From: JAFLCM01 sp046154665
GTDB lineage: Bacteria > Planctomycetota > Phycisphaerae > Phycisphaerales > UBA1924
Reading direction: 5' to 3'
Length of the DNA stretch: 64,000 nucleotides
Assembly: GCA_046154665.1 (NCBI GenBank)
Contig: JBJXFG010000023.1
Coordinates: 7,758 to 71,757, forward strand
In this document: in pieces, positions 49,383 to 56,990 of the stretch
Layout: each line of letters begins with the position of its first letter
Numbering within the stretch: position 1 is the first letter of the stretch
The notes under the pieces: model-generated
What the model saw: only the letters and a program-made list of their open reading frames with translations
What the model was told of the DNA's origin: nothing
Databases searched by the model: none
Made by a program: the position numbers and the translations under genes

Positions 49383-51299
49383 TTACGGCCTCGCTTTGCG
49401 GATGTACATCTCAGCCCGGTCGGCGCCGAAGACCATCTTGTTGGTCGGGAAGTTGCCGATGCGGTCCGAGACGAGCATGACCATCGGACGCGACGCGATG
49501 AACGTCACCGGCTGCTCGCGGTGGATGAGGCGGTGGAGTTCGCGCCACAGTGCGTTCCGGGCGTCGCGATCGAGCGTCTTTCGAGCGGCGTCGATGATGG
49601 CGTCGGCCTCCTGGCTTGACCACTGCGCGTTGTTGTTGCCGCCGTCACCGATTGACGAAGAGTGATAGTGCTGCTTCAGGTTGGGCTCGGGCGAGTCCGG
49701 CGCGAAGGCGGAGATGATCCCGTCATAGTCACGGGACGTCCGAGCCTGGTCGTACGCGGTCTGATCGAGCAGTTCGACCGCGCACTCCGCGCCGAGCCCC
49801 TTGGTGAACTGATCGCGCAGGTACGCCGACCACACCGGCCCATTGGCGAGGCTGCTCGGAGCAATGATCCGAAATGAGAGCGGCTTTCCCGCGGAGTCGG
49901 CACGCTTGTCGTTGGGCCCCTTCGGCCAGCCCGCCTGATCAAGCAGCGTGTTGGCACGGTCCATGCTGAAGGGCAGCGGCGGCACTTCCCTGTCGTAGCC
50001 CGGTCGTTCGATCGGAAACGGCCCGCTCACCACGACTCCCGCGCCGCCGAAGAGCTCTCGGTTCATCCGCTCGCGGTCCAATGCGTGCGTCAGAGCCTGG
50101 CGGACCAAGACGCCGGCGCACGGAGAGAGCCCGTCGCCGCGATTCGCGGTGTTCCATGCGATGGAGACCGGCCCGGTATTGACGGGCAACCACGAGACCA
50201 CGCGCACACCCGGAACCGGTGCATCGGCGAGTTGCTTCAGGTGTTCGGGAACACCCCGCGCCAGGTCTGCTTCGAGGTTTGTCACCGCCGCCAACTGCGT
50301 CTTCCCGTCCTTTCGGGCGACAAACCGAAACCCGTCGGCGGGGCGTTTCGGCCCACGCCAACGTGGGTTCCGCTTGAGTTCCACGGGATCGCCCTTTTTC
50401 CACTGGTCCGCCAGCGTGGTTCCGCCGTTCGCCAGCATGTACGGCCCCGAGCCCACAAGCACCCCGGTTGCCGCCCTGTGCTCGTCGGAGGAGAGCTTCC
50501 CGTAGATATGTCGTGGGAGCGGCACGACCCTCAGCGTGGCGTCCTCGTTCTGCGCCAGCGCCTCGGAGAATGTCACCTCGATCACCCGGTCACTGAGAAC
50601 CGTGCTCTGGGCCACGCCTTCAAACTGAGACTTGAACGCCGTGACGCCGTAGTCGGGATTCTTGATGAGGTCCAGCGTGAACTTCACATCGTCCGCGGTG
50701 ATCGGTTCGCCGTCGGACCACACCGCTTCGTCATCGATCCTGACGCGCAGCCACAGCCCCATGGGGTCCATCTGCCACGCCTCGGCGAGCACGCCCTCAA
50801 ACGCCAGCGTCTTGGGATTGATGTCCGCCAGCCGCTCCTGCACGAGCGTCAGCACCCGAGTCACGGTGGCATTCGACGGACCACCGCCGTAAGGCATGAG
50901 GCGGGGAAGGTCCTGCTCGAATGCTTCGGTGATGATCCCCCCCACCTGATAGTCCGGCTCCTTCGTCGGATCATTGATCCACGCCGGACGCTGAACGCGC
51001 TTGATCGGCACGCCGGGCTTCGCCCACGAATCATCGCGCGCCGTCGCCGCCGTGGGGGAAGGAGCCGGGGCCGTCGCCGCACCGGAATCGCTCGGCACCG
51101 GCGTGGCGACCGCGGGCACCGCCACCCCGCGTCGTTCGAGCCGCACCACAGCCTCTTCCAGCCGTCCCTGCGCCGCGCGCACCTCGCCAAGTTTCTCCCA
51201 CACCCGGTCAAGCTGCAGCATGTTCAGCCACACGCTGACCGTGAGCGCCAGCAGCAGCAGCGAGAGCACGGCATGGCGGATCCCGAATCGATTCGGCAT
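49383..51299 (-). CDS. Extracellular peptide-binding protein of the ABC importer (SBP_bac_5)
   Basis: A 638-residue solute-binding protein. Instead of a lipobox it has an uncleaved-looking transmembrane helix (AVLSLLLLALTVSVWLNMLQ), a short coiled coil (DRVWEKLGEVRAAQGRLEEA) and a Pro/Ala linker. The binding domain then shows the family features: GVLAEAWQMDPMGLWLRVRI, WSDGEPITADDVKFTLDLI, GSGPYMLA, ALTHALDRERMNRELFGGAG and DYDGIISAFAPDSPEPNLKQ. It probably captures peptides. AAAGGG precedes the ATG at 51299. Confidence 0.9.
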   Translation of the reverse strand: MPNRFGIRHAVLSLLLLALTVSVWLNMLQLDRVWEKLGEVRAAQGRLEEAVVRLERRGVAVPAVATPVPSDSGAATAPAPSPTAATARDDSWAKPGVPIKRVQRPAWINDPTKEPDYQVGGIITEAFEQDLPRLMPYGGGPSNATVTRVLTLVQERLADINPKTLAFEGVLAEAWQMDPMGLWLRVRIDDEAVWSDGEPITADDVKFTLDLIKNPDYGVTAFKSQFEGVAQSTVLSDRVIEVTFSEALAQNEDATLRVVPLPRHIYGKLSSDEHRAATGVLVGSGPYMLANGGTTLADQWKKGDPVELKRNPRWRGPKRPADGFRFVARKDGKTQLAAVTNLEADLARGVPEHLKQLADAPVPGVRVVSWLPVNTGPVSIAWNTANRGDGLSPCAGVLVRQALTHALDRERMNRELFGGAGVVVSGPFPIERPGYDREVPPLPFSMDRANTLLDQAGWPKGPNDKRADSAGKPLSFRIIAPSSLANGPVWSAYLRDQFTKGLGAECAVELLDQTAYDQARTSRDYDGIISAFAPDSPEPNLKQHYHSSSIGDGGNNNAQWSSQEADAIIDAARKTLDRDARNALWRELHRLIHREQPVTFIASRPMVMLVSDRIGNFPTNKMVFGADRAEMYIRKARP

Positions 51300-51343
51300 C
51301 GGAGCCCTTTCAAGGCGTCGCGCGGTCGCGCGCCAGCTCAACC

Positions 51344-52390
51344 CTACCGCCGCCGCGAACGCGGATCAAACGCCTCACGCATCGCCTCACCCACCAGGTT
51401 CAGACTCACCAGCGAAACCGCCAGCATCACGCAGGGGAAAGCCAGCAGCCACCATCGCACCCGCACAGGGTTCAACTCGCTCAGTCCTTCCGATACCAGA
51501 TTCCCCCACGAAGGCAGCGGCGGCTTCACGCCGATGCCCAGAAAACTCAGAAAACTCTCCTGCAAGATCGCCTGCGGCACCGTCAGCGTGGCGTACACAA
51601 TGATCGGCCCGAGCAGGTTCGGCAAGAGGTGCCGCGTAAACACACCCACCGGCCCGACACCCGCCGCCCGGGCCGCCTCGATGAACGGCCGCGCCTTGAG
51701 GCTCAGCACTTGCCCGCGGATGACGCGGCTCATCGTCAGCCAGCTCACACCGCCGATGGCCAGCAGCAGCACCCCCAGTTCGATCAGCGAGCGCGACCGC
51801 TCGGCGGCCTCACCCATCGTCGAACTGCCCCCGCCCCCCCCCGCGCTCCCGCGCAGACGCTCGACCATCGCCTCCCCCGCCACCGCGAACAGCACCACCA
51901 GCAAGATGTACGGCAAGCCATAGAGCACATCGACAATGCGCATCATCACCGCGTCGGTGCGCCCCCCGACCCACCCCGCCACCGCGCCCCACAAGACCCC
52001 GATGCACACGCTCACCAGCGCCGCGGCGATGCCGATACCGATCGACACGCCGCCACCGGCGAGCACGCGGACCAACAGGCTGCGCCCAAGTTTGTCGGTG
52101 CCCAGCACATACGGCGGAGCAGGATCGATCGCGGACGCCGCGCCTTTCACGGCTTCCAAGCGCTGCGTCTCATCCGGGCCGTGCGGTGCCCACGCCGGCG
52201 GCAACAGAAACGCATCGAGCGAGCCGGCCTTGTGACGGGCGGTGCCGCTGGGAGACTCTCCCAGCGTGAACGGCAACGACCCCAGACACGCCGCGACCAC
52301 AACAGCGAGGATGACCAGCCCGACCAACGCCGAGCGCGATCGCAGCAGCCGCGTCCATGCGGAGGTTGAAGGGGTGTCAGCCCGGTCCAT
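51344..52390 (-). CDS. Second peptide ABC transporter permease (OppC/DppC type)
   Basis: A 348-residue permease, first gene of the importer cluster. LLRSRSALVGLVILAVVVAA is the N-terminal helix, YVLGTDKLGRSLLVRVLAGG the entry motif, and the EAA loop is FIEAARAAGVGPVGVFTRHL. It is the same type as 47304-48254, so the operon has two OppC-type and one OppB-type subunits. It may replace the other under some conditions, or one may be a remnant. A Gly/Ser-rich loop (RLRGSAGGGGGSSTMGE) is unusual. Confidence 0.87.
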   Translation of the reverse strand: MDRADTPSTSAWTRLLRSRSALVGLVILAVVVAACLGSLPFTLGESPSGTARHKAGSLDAFLLPPAWAPHGPDETQRLEAVKGAASAIDPAPPYVLGTDKLGRSLLVRVLAGGGVSIGIGIAAALVSVCIGVLWGAVAGWVGGRTDAVMMRIVDVLYGLPYILLVVLFAVAGEAMVERLRGSAGGGGGSSTMGEAAERSRSLIELGVLLLAIGGVSWLTMSRVIRGQVLSLKARPFIEAARAAGVGPVGVFTRHLLPNLLGPIIVYATLTVPQAILQESFLSFLGIGVKPPLPSWGNLVSEGLSELNPVRVRWWLLAFPCVMLAVSLVSLNLVGEAMREAFDPRSRRR

Positions 52391-52422
52391 CGCCCGTCAC
52401 GATAGGTGGTTGAAGGCGCGAA

Positions 52423-52508
52423 ACGAGCCCCGAGCGTCCGGGAGTGGGTGCCTTTGGATGAAATGCGCGCGCCAGACTCAAGACCCGTCGCTCACGCTCC
52501 GGGCTCGT
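52423..52508. repeat. REP-like inverted doublet, family 2
   Basis: Left copy 52423-52450 (ACGAGCCCCGAGCGT) and right copy 52483-52508, inverted. It lies between two minus-strand operons. Confidence 0.75.
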
Positions 52509-52577
52509 GGCTCAGGCATTCTCGTCAGTCGCGAGGCGCAGCCTTTGGACTTGTTGCGCTCCATATCCCGCCTCGCT

Positions 52578-53657
52578 TCACCGCTCCGGCCGCCCCTCAC
52601 CACGCCGCGGACCACCCTCGCGCCCGGGCCCCCCGCTTCCGCCCGGCACCGGGACCGGCGGCTGCATCAACTCCTCGCCCGCAAGCGCCTTCTTCAGCCG
52701 TTCATCCAGAAACGCATCTCGCGTCTTCACCGCCTCTTCCAGTTGCGCCGACAGTCGGTCGACACGCTGCTTCGCCGCCGCGAGTTCCTGCTGCGCCAGC
52801 GCCGCCCGCGCATCGAACTGAGCCCGCAGCGCCGTCCGGAGCCGATCCGACTCAGGCCCCTTCGCATCGCCCTCGGCCTTCCGAGCCTCACGCGCGGCCT
52901 GAAACGATGCCCGCTCGGAGTCCGCCACGGCACGTCGCGCTTTCCAAAGCTCCGGTTGCTCGGATTCCTCACGCATCATCCGCGCAATCTGGCGCCCCTT
53001 GTCGCGCATGAACACACGCAGCGCCTCGGGGTCGCGTTCGCGCAGGTCGCGGAGCCGCTTTGCCATCTCAGGCCGCTCTTTCTCGACGAACTTGATGATC
53101 TCCTCGATGCGCGGCGGCTCGGTCGCCGCGTCACCGCCCGCGCCCCCCGGTCCGCCCCCTGCACCCGGCCCACCGGGCCCACCCAAGCCAGGCCCAAACA
53201 ACCCCGGCCAACCGCCGCGTTCGCGCGCGCGGCGGAACCGTTCGATCGGTCGCTCGCCCGCGCCATCGCCGCGATCTTCGAGGTCCGCGCCGAACCCGCG
53301 CCCGAACCCACCAGCGCCGAAACCCCCGCCCGGCGACCCGATCACTTCACGAATCTTCCGGCGCACAGCTTCCACCGGCTCGCCGCGATCCAGCATCGCG
53401 CGGATCTCTTCGAGGCTTTCCGTGGTGCGCTTGGATCTCTCGAGCTGCCGCTCGACGACACGCCGCAGCATCTCGGGGCGAGCGGGAATGTCGCCGTCGC
53501 GCCCCTGAGCACGCTCGCCCTCGGCACGCGGCGGCGTCTCACCGTTGGCTTGCGGCCCCGGCTCGGGCTGAGCCCACGCCGAGCCAACCGAGAGCGCCAA
53601 CAGCAGCGCCCTCAGGGCGCCGCCAACCATCCGTGCGTTCGCGTGCCGCGTCGTCAT
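52578..53657 (-). CDS. Secreted coiled-coil protein of the ECF operon
   Basis: A 359-residue exported protein. The signal peptide ends near ALSVGSAWAQ. The mature protein alternates helical, highly charged segments (MLRRVVERQLERSKRTTESL, FVEKERPEMAKRLRDLRERD, AQQELAAAKQRVDRLSAQLE) with Gly/Pro-rich stretches. No family recognised. Its ATG overlaps the stop of the membrane protein gene (ATGA), so it is translated with the sigma/anti-sigma pair and may be the periplasmic sensor or the regulon's product. Confidence 0.6.
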   Translation of the reverse strand: MTTRHANARMVGGALRALLLALSVGSAWAQPEPGPQANGETPPRAEGERAQGRDGDIPARPEMLRRVVERQLERSKRTTESLEEIRAMLDRGEPVEAVRRKIREVIGSPGGGFGAGGFGRGFGADLEDRGDGAGERPIERFRRARERGGWPGLFGPGLGGPGGPGAGGGPGGAGGDAATEPPRIEEIIKFVEKERPEMAKRLRDLRERDPEALRVFMRDKGRQIARMMREESEQPELWKARRAVADSERASFQAAREARKAEGDAKGPESDRLRTALRAQFDARAALAQQELAAAKQRVDRLSAQLEEAVKTRDAFLDERLKKALAGEELMQPPVPVPGGSGGPGREGGPRRGEGRPER

Positions 53658-54202
53658 AGCGAAGGCTCCTGCGAGGCGATGTCGAACTCCGACCAGGGGT
53701 CGTCCGTGCCGTCGGATTCGAGCGAGTCGAGCGATTCGTGGATGGCCGCGAGTTGCGTCTCGGAACGATCGGTCGCCGAGGAGTGCTCGGTTTCCCACGC
53801 CGCGAGGTCGGCCTCGAGTTGCTGCGAAATCTCCGCAACGCTGATCGTCGCCGCCGGGCCGCTGACGCCAACAGGCGACCGCGTGTTCAGCCACGCCGCC
53901 GCGCCAACGCCCAGCGCCGCGATCGCCAGCCCCGCCGCCATCCGGAAGCGCGTCGAAAGCACCCACGGCGTAGGACCGATCCGCGCCACCACCGCCCCGC
54001 GATCCGGTTCGGCGGCCTCGGCACCGGCCCCTCGCGCCATCGCCCCGCGCGTCGAAGCAAACAGCCGATCTTCCAGCCCGCGAGGGGCCGCGGCTCGCTC
54101 GTCCGCACCGGCGCGGTCGAGCAGTTCATTCACGCCGCGCAGGTCCGCCGGCAGCGTTCCCTCGAGATCATCATTCAAGTTGTGCTGGTCATGATGGTTC
54201 AT
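53654..54202 (-). CDS. Probable anti-sigma factor, single-pass membrane protein
   Basis: A 182-residue protein encoded right after an ECF sigma gene. The cytoplasmic part (LEGTLPADLRGVNELLDRAG, RGLEDRLFASTRGAMARG) resembles planctomycete anti-sigma N-termini. A transmembrane helix (MAAGLAIAALGVGAAAWLNT) and an acidic periplasmic helix (ISQQLEADLAAWETEHSSAT) follow. The zinc anti-sigma motif is absent. Overlaps the next gene by 4 bases. Confidence 0.65.
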   Translation of the reverse strand: MNHHDQHNLNDDLEGTLPADLRGVNELLDRAGADERAAAPRGLEDRLFASTRGAMARGAGAEAAEPDRGAVVARIGPTPWVLSTRFRMAAGLAIAALGVGAAAWLNTRSPVGVSGPAATISVAEISQQLEADLAAWETEHSSATDRSETQLAAIHESLDSLESDGTDDPWSEFDIASQEPSL

Positions 54203-54205
54203 CGT

Positions 54206-54904
54206 TCAATCTCTCCGCCCTTCCGTTGATCCGCCCCCCGGATTTCCCCCCAGTATGTCCTTGAGTTTCCGCAACGCCCGGTGGTGGCGGGCCAGAATTG
54301 TTCCCAGCGGCTCCTCCAGCAAATCGGCGATGTGCTTGAAGCTCATCCCCGCGTGGTGCCGCAGTTCCACCACTTGTCGATCCGAGTCAGGCAGGTCTTC
54401 CATCGCGTCGCGCAGGTCTTTCAACTGGCGCGCGTCCGTCGTCGGCGGCGGCGCGGGGGCCGCACGCAGGCCTTGCTCAAAGGTCTCCGGGTCGGTGGCG
54501 GCGGGCCTCAGTTTCGCCCGGCGCGCCTCGTCCCGCACCCGGTTCATCGCGATGCGGAACAGCCACGACTCGAACCGGCCCATCTCGCCGTAGGCCCCGC
54601 TGCTCAACTTGGTCGCGACGGTGGCGAACACGGACTGGGTAATCTCCTCGGCGACGTGCTCGTTGCGAACCCTCGACTTCACCAACGCGAACACGCGACG
54701 CCCATACAACGCGATCAGCCGCCGCCACGAATCTTCATCCCCGCTGCCCGCCGCGGCCAACAAAGCGGGCAGTTCGGCCCCCGCGTCCGAGTCCGTTTCC
54801 GTCGAACCCGGCGCGGGACCACCGGCAGGCCCCTCCCTCCCCGGAGGGTGCCCGGCATCGGCGCGCGAGGTTCGCTCCCGAAAAGGGGGGTTCATCGACG
54901 CCAT
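54206..54904 (-). CDS. ECF-type RNA polymerase sigma factor
   Basis: A 232-residue sigma factor. Region 2 (WRRLIALYGRRVFALVKSRV, HVAEEITQSVFATVATKLSS, FESWLFRIAMNRVRDEARRA) and region 4 (MEDLPDSDRQVVELRHHAGM, FKHIADLLEEPLGTILARHH) are both clear. An N-terminal Pro/Gly-rich extension of about 45 residues precedes region 2. It is the first gene of a three-gene operon with an anti-sigma protein and a secreted coiled-coil protein. No ribosome binding site is seen; ATG at 54895 is an alternative start. Confidence 0.88.
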   Translation of the reverse strand: MASMNPPFRERTSRADAGHPPGREGPAGGPAPGSTETDSDAGAELPALLAAAGSGDEDSWRRLIALYGRRVFALVKSRVRNEHVAEEITQSVFATVATKLSSGAYGEMGRFESWLFRIAMNRVRDEARRAKLRPAATDPETFEQGLRAAPAPPPTTDARQLKDLRDAMEDLPDSDRQVVELRHHAGMSFKHIADLLEEPLGTILARHHRALRKLKDILGGNPGGGSTEGRRD

Positions 54905-54950
54905 GCATCGGCAGAACGTTTGGCCGGGTGGGATATTGCCGGGGGAAGGC

Positions 54951-55045
54951 AGTGGTCAAGTGGTCGAGTGGTCAAGTGCCGAGAATCACGGAATGCCTTT
55001 GCACTCGACCACTTTGCCACTTGACCACTCGACCACTTGACCACT
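54951..55045. repeat. Perfect 28-bp inverted repeat of octads
   Basis: Arms 54951-54978 and 55018-55045 are exact reverse complements. Each arm is itself built of octads (CACTTGAC, CACTCGAC, CACTTGAC), and the array goes on to about 55062. The loop is 39 bases. It lies between the ECF sigma start and tRNA-Phe. Confidence 0.9.
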
Positions 55046-55091
55046 TTGGCACTTGACCACTTCCCCCCTCCCCCGCTACTGTCCCCGCGTC

Positions 55092-55164
55092 GGGCATCTA
55101 GCTCAATTGGTAGAGCACCGCATTGAAAATGCGGGTGTTCCCGGTTCAAGTCCGGGGATGCCCA
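55092..55164 (+). tRNA. tRNA-Phe (anticodon GAA)
   Basis: Acceptor GGGCATC pairs with GATGCCC; D-arm GCTCAATTGGTAGAGC; anticodon arm CCGCA-TTGAAAA-TGCGG with anticodon GAA; T-arm CCCGGTTCAAGTCCGGG; discriminator A. CCA is not encoded. All arms are intact. Confidence 0.96.
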
Positions 55165-55377
55165 TTTCCGACCCCACCCCGGTGGGGCCATCGGCTGGGG
55201 TTTGATAGGAAAATAGTAGGGAATCGCAGCCGCCGGGCGGCTCGTGATCCCATTCTGCCGGCCCGCATTTTCAACGGGCAGGACCCACGGCGGTACGATT
55301 CTTGTCCACAAGTCGGGTGGCCACGACCGGCGTCTCGGACGGGGCCCGATACCAACGAAACCCTCGGGAAACAACGC

Positions 55378-56595
55378 ATGATCGCTCCCTCGCTTCGCAA
55401 GCCCGCCGGGCTGCTGTTCGTCGTCGCCTCGTTCTTGGGGTCCGGCGCGATGGCCCAGGACACCCAGCCCGCCGCGGCGCCGGTGCCGGTTCCTGCTCCC
55501 GCGCCCACCCCCGCCCCCGTTGGCGAGAAACTCGTCACCGTTCGGATGACCACCAACATGGGCGACATGGTCATCGAACTCGACGCCGAGAAGGCCCCGG
55601 TCACCGTCGCCAACTTCCTGAAGTACGCCGATGGCGGCTTCTACAACGACACCGTCTTCCACCGCGTGATCCCCGGGTTCATGATCCAGGGCGGCGGCTT
55701 CGGGCTCGGGCTCATCGAAAAGCCCACCGAGGCCCCGATCGTCAACGAGTGGATGAACGGCCTCAAGAACGTCAAGTACTCGCTGGCGATGGCCCGCAAG
55801 CCCGATCCCCATTCGGCCACCGCCCAGTTCTTCATCAACACCGTTGACAATCCGCGCCTGGACGGCAGCGACGAGGCCGCCGCCCGCGCCCTGGGCGGAG
55901 CGGGCTACGCGGTGTTCGGCAAGGTCATCGCCGGCACCGGCGTGGTCGATGCCATCAAGAGCGTTCCGACCCGCAACGAACAGGCCATCGGCTTCCAGCC
56001 CACACCGATCGAGCCGGTGGTCATCACCAAGGTCGAGCGCCTGAGTTCCGACGGCGTCGAAGAAGCCAAGAAGACCGCCGAGGCTTCGGTTGAGAAGGCC
56101 CAGGGCGAGTTGAAACGCCGGATGGATGCGAGGATGGCGATGGAGAACCAGGCCCGTCAGCGCTTCATGGATTCGGGCAAGGCCCTGGGCACGCCCGAAG
56201 AGCAGTTCACCAAGGCCATGGACTTCATCAAGGCCAAGAGCGTCGACATCGTGCCGGGCTCCAAGAGCGACAGCGGCCTGTGGTCGCTCGAACTCACTCC
56301 GGGCCAGGGCGCTCAGCCCACACTCGCCGACACCGTCAAGGTCCATTATTCCGGCTGGCTCGTGAACGGCAGCCCGTTCGATTCGTCCGTCACCCGCGGC
56401 GTGCCGCTGGTCATGCCGATGCAGCAGTTTGTCAAGGGCTGGCAGGAAGGCATCGGCGCCATGAAGGTCGGCAGCAAGCGCTGGCTGGTCGTGCCGCAAG
56501 AGCTGGGCTACGGCGAGATGGGCCGTCCGCCAATCATCCCGCCCGCCGCCACCCTGATTTTCGAAGTCGAGTTGATCGAGGTCATCGGGAAGTAA
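55378..56595 (+). CDS. Secreted cyclophilin-FKBP fusion peptidyl-prolyl isomerase
   Basis: A 405-residue exported protein with two prolyl isomerase domains of different families. After the signal peptide (GLLFVVASFLGSGAMAQ) and a Pro/Ala linker, a cyclophilin domain spans about residues 52-225: MGDMVIELDAEKAPVTVANF, FYNDTVFHRVIPGFMIQGGG with the catalytic Arg96, and SATAQFFINTVDN. A charged helical linker of 80 residues follows. The FKBP domain covers about 310-405: DTVKVHYSGWLVNGSPFDSS, WQEGIGAMKVGSKRWLVVPQ, LGYGEMGRPPIIPPAATLIF. It should fold exported proteins. GGGAA before ATG 55378 supports the start; a terminator follows. Confidence 0.92.
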   Translation: MIAPSLRKPAGLLFVVASFLGSGAMAQDTQPAAAPVPVPAPAPTPAPVGEKLVTVRMTTNMGDMVIELDAEKAPVTVANFLKYADGGFYNDTVFHRVIPGFMIQGGGFGLGLIEKPTEAPIVNEWMNGLKNVKYSLAMARKPDPHSATAQFFINTVDNPRLDGSDEAAARALGGAGYAVFGKVIAGTGVVDAIKSVPTRNEQAIGFQPTPIEPVVITKVERLSSDGVEEAKKTAEASVEKAQGELKRRMDARMAMENQARQRFMDSGKALGTPEEQFTKAMDFIKAKSVDIVPGSKSDSGLWSLELTPGQGAQPTLADTVKVHYSGWLVNGSPFDSSVTRGVPLVMPMQQFVKGWQEGIGAMKVGSKRWLVVPQELGYGEMGRPPIIPPAATLIFEVELIEVIGK

Positions 56596-56990
56596 GGGAC
56601 CGGGTGGGCGCGAGCCCGTGAAGTGATTCTCGGACTGCATGAAGATTCACCTAAAGCCCATCGGCCGAGCCGGTGGGCTTTTCGTTTCACCAGCGCCGCG
56701 TGCCGCCTCACGAGTCGCGCGACTTCACACTGACCAGATTCGGGCTGCAAATCGCGGGCCCGAGTCTGGTGATTTTCCATGAAATCCCTTGACCAAAGGG
56801 TGATGTTCGGCGAGTGTTTTCCCGGAGACGTGTCTCGGGTGCGTGCCGATCGTGCCCAGTGGTCCTTGTGGGGCCGCGTGGGCTGGGTCGGGTCTGCCTT
56901 TGTGCGCACCGTTTCACGGCTTCGGCGCAGCGACAACGCGGTCGCGCGCTTTCGCCCACTGCTGTCCGTTCTCAGAGGAGGATCGGTTTC
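56596..56990. other. Intergenic region with terminator and subtilase leader
   Basis: A 395-base gap. The first 90 bases contain the terminator of the isomerase gene. The rest should hold the promoter of the subtilase gene; a TTGACC at 56789-56794 is the only -35-like box I see, without a clear -10. No gene recognised. Confidence 0.45.
56653..56683 (+). terminator. Rho-independent terminator of the isomerase gene
   Basis: A 10-bp stem (GCCCATCGGC with GCCGGTGGGC, one G-T pair) closes a 3-base loop and is followed by TTTTCGTTT. It lies 58 bases after the stop codon. Confidence 0.88.

Noticed and set aside
55092..55164. Genomic island integrated at tRNA-Phe
   Set aside because: No integrase, no direct repeat of the tRNA 3' end and normal chromosomal genes on both sides.
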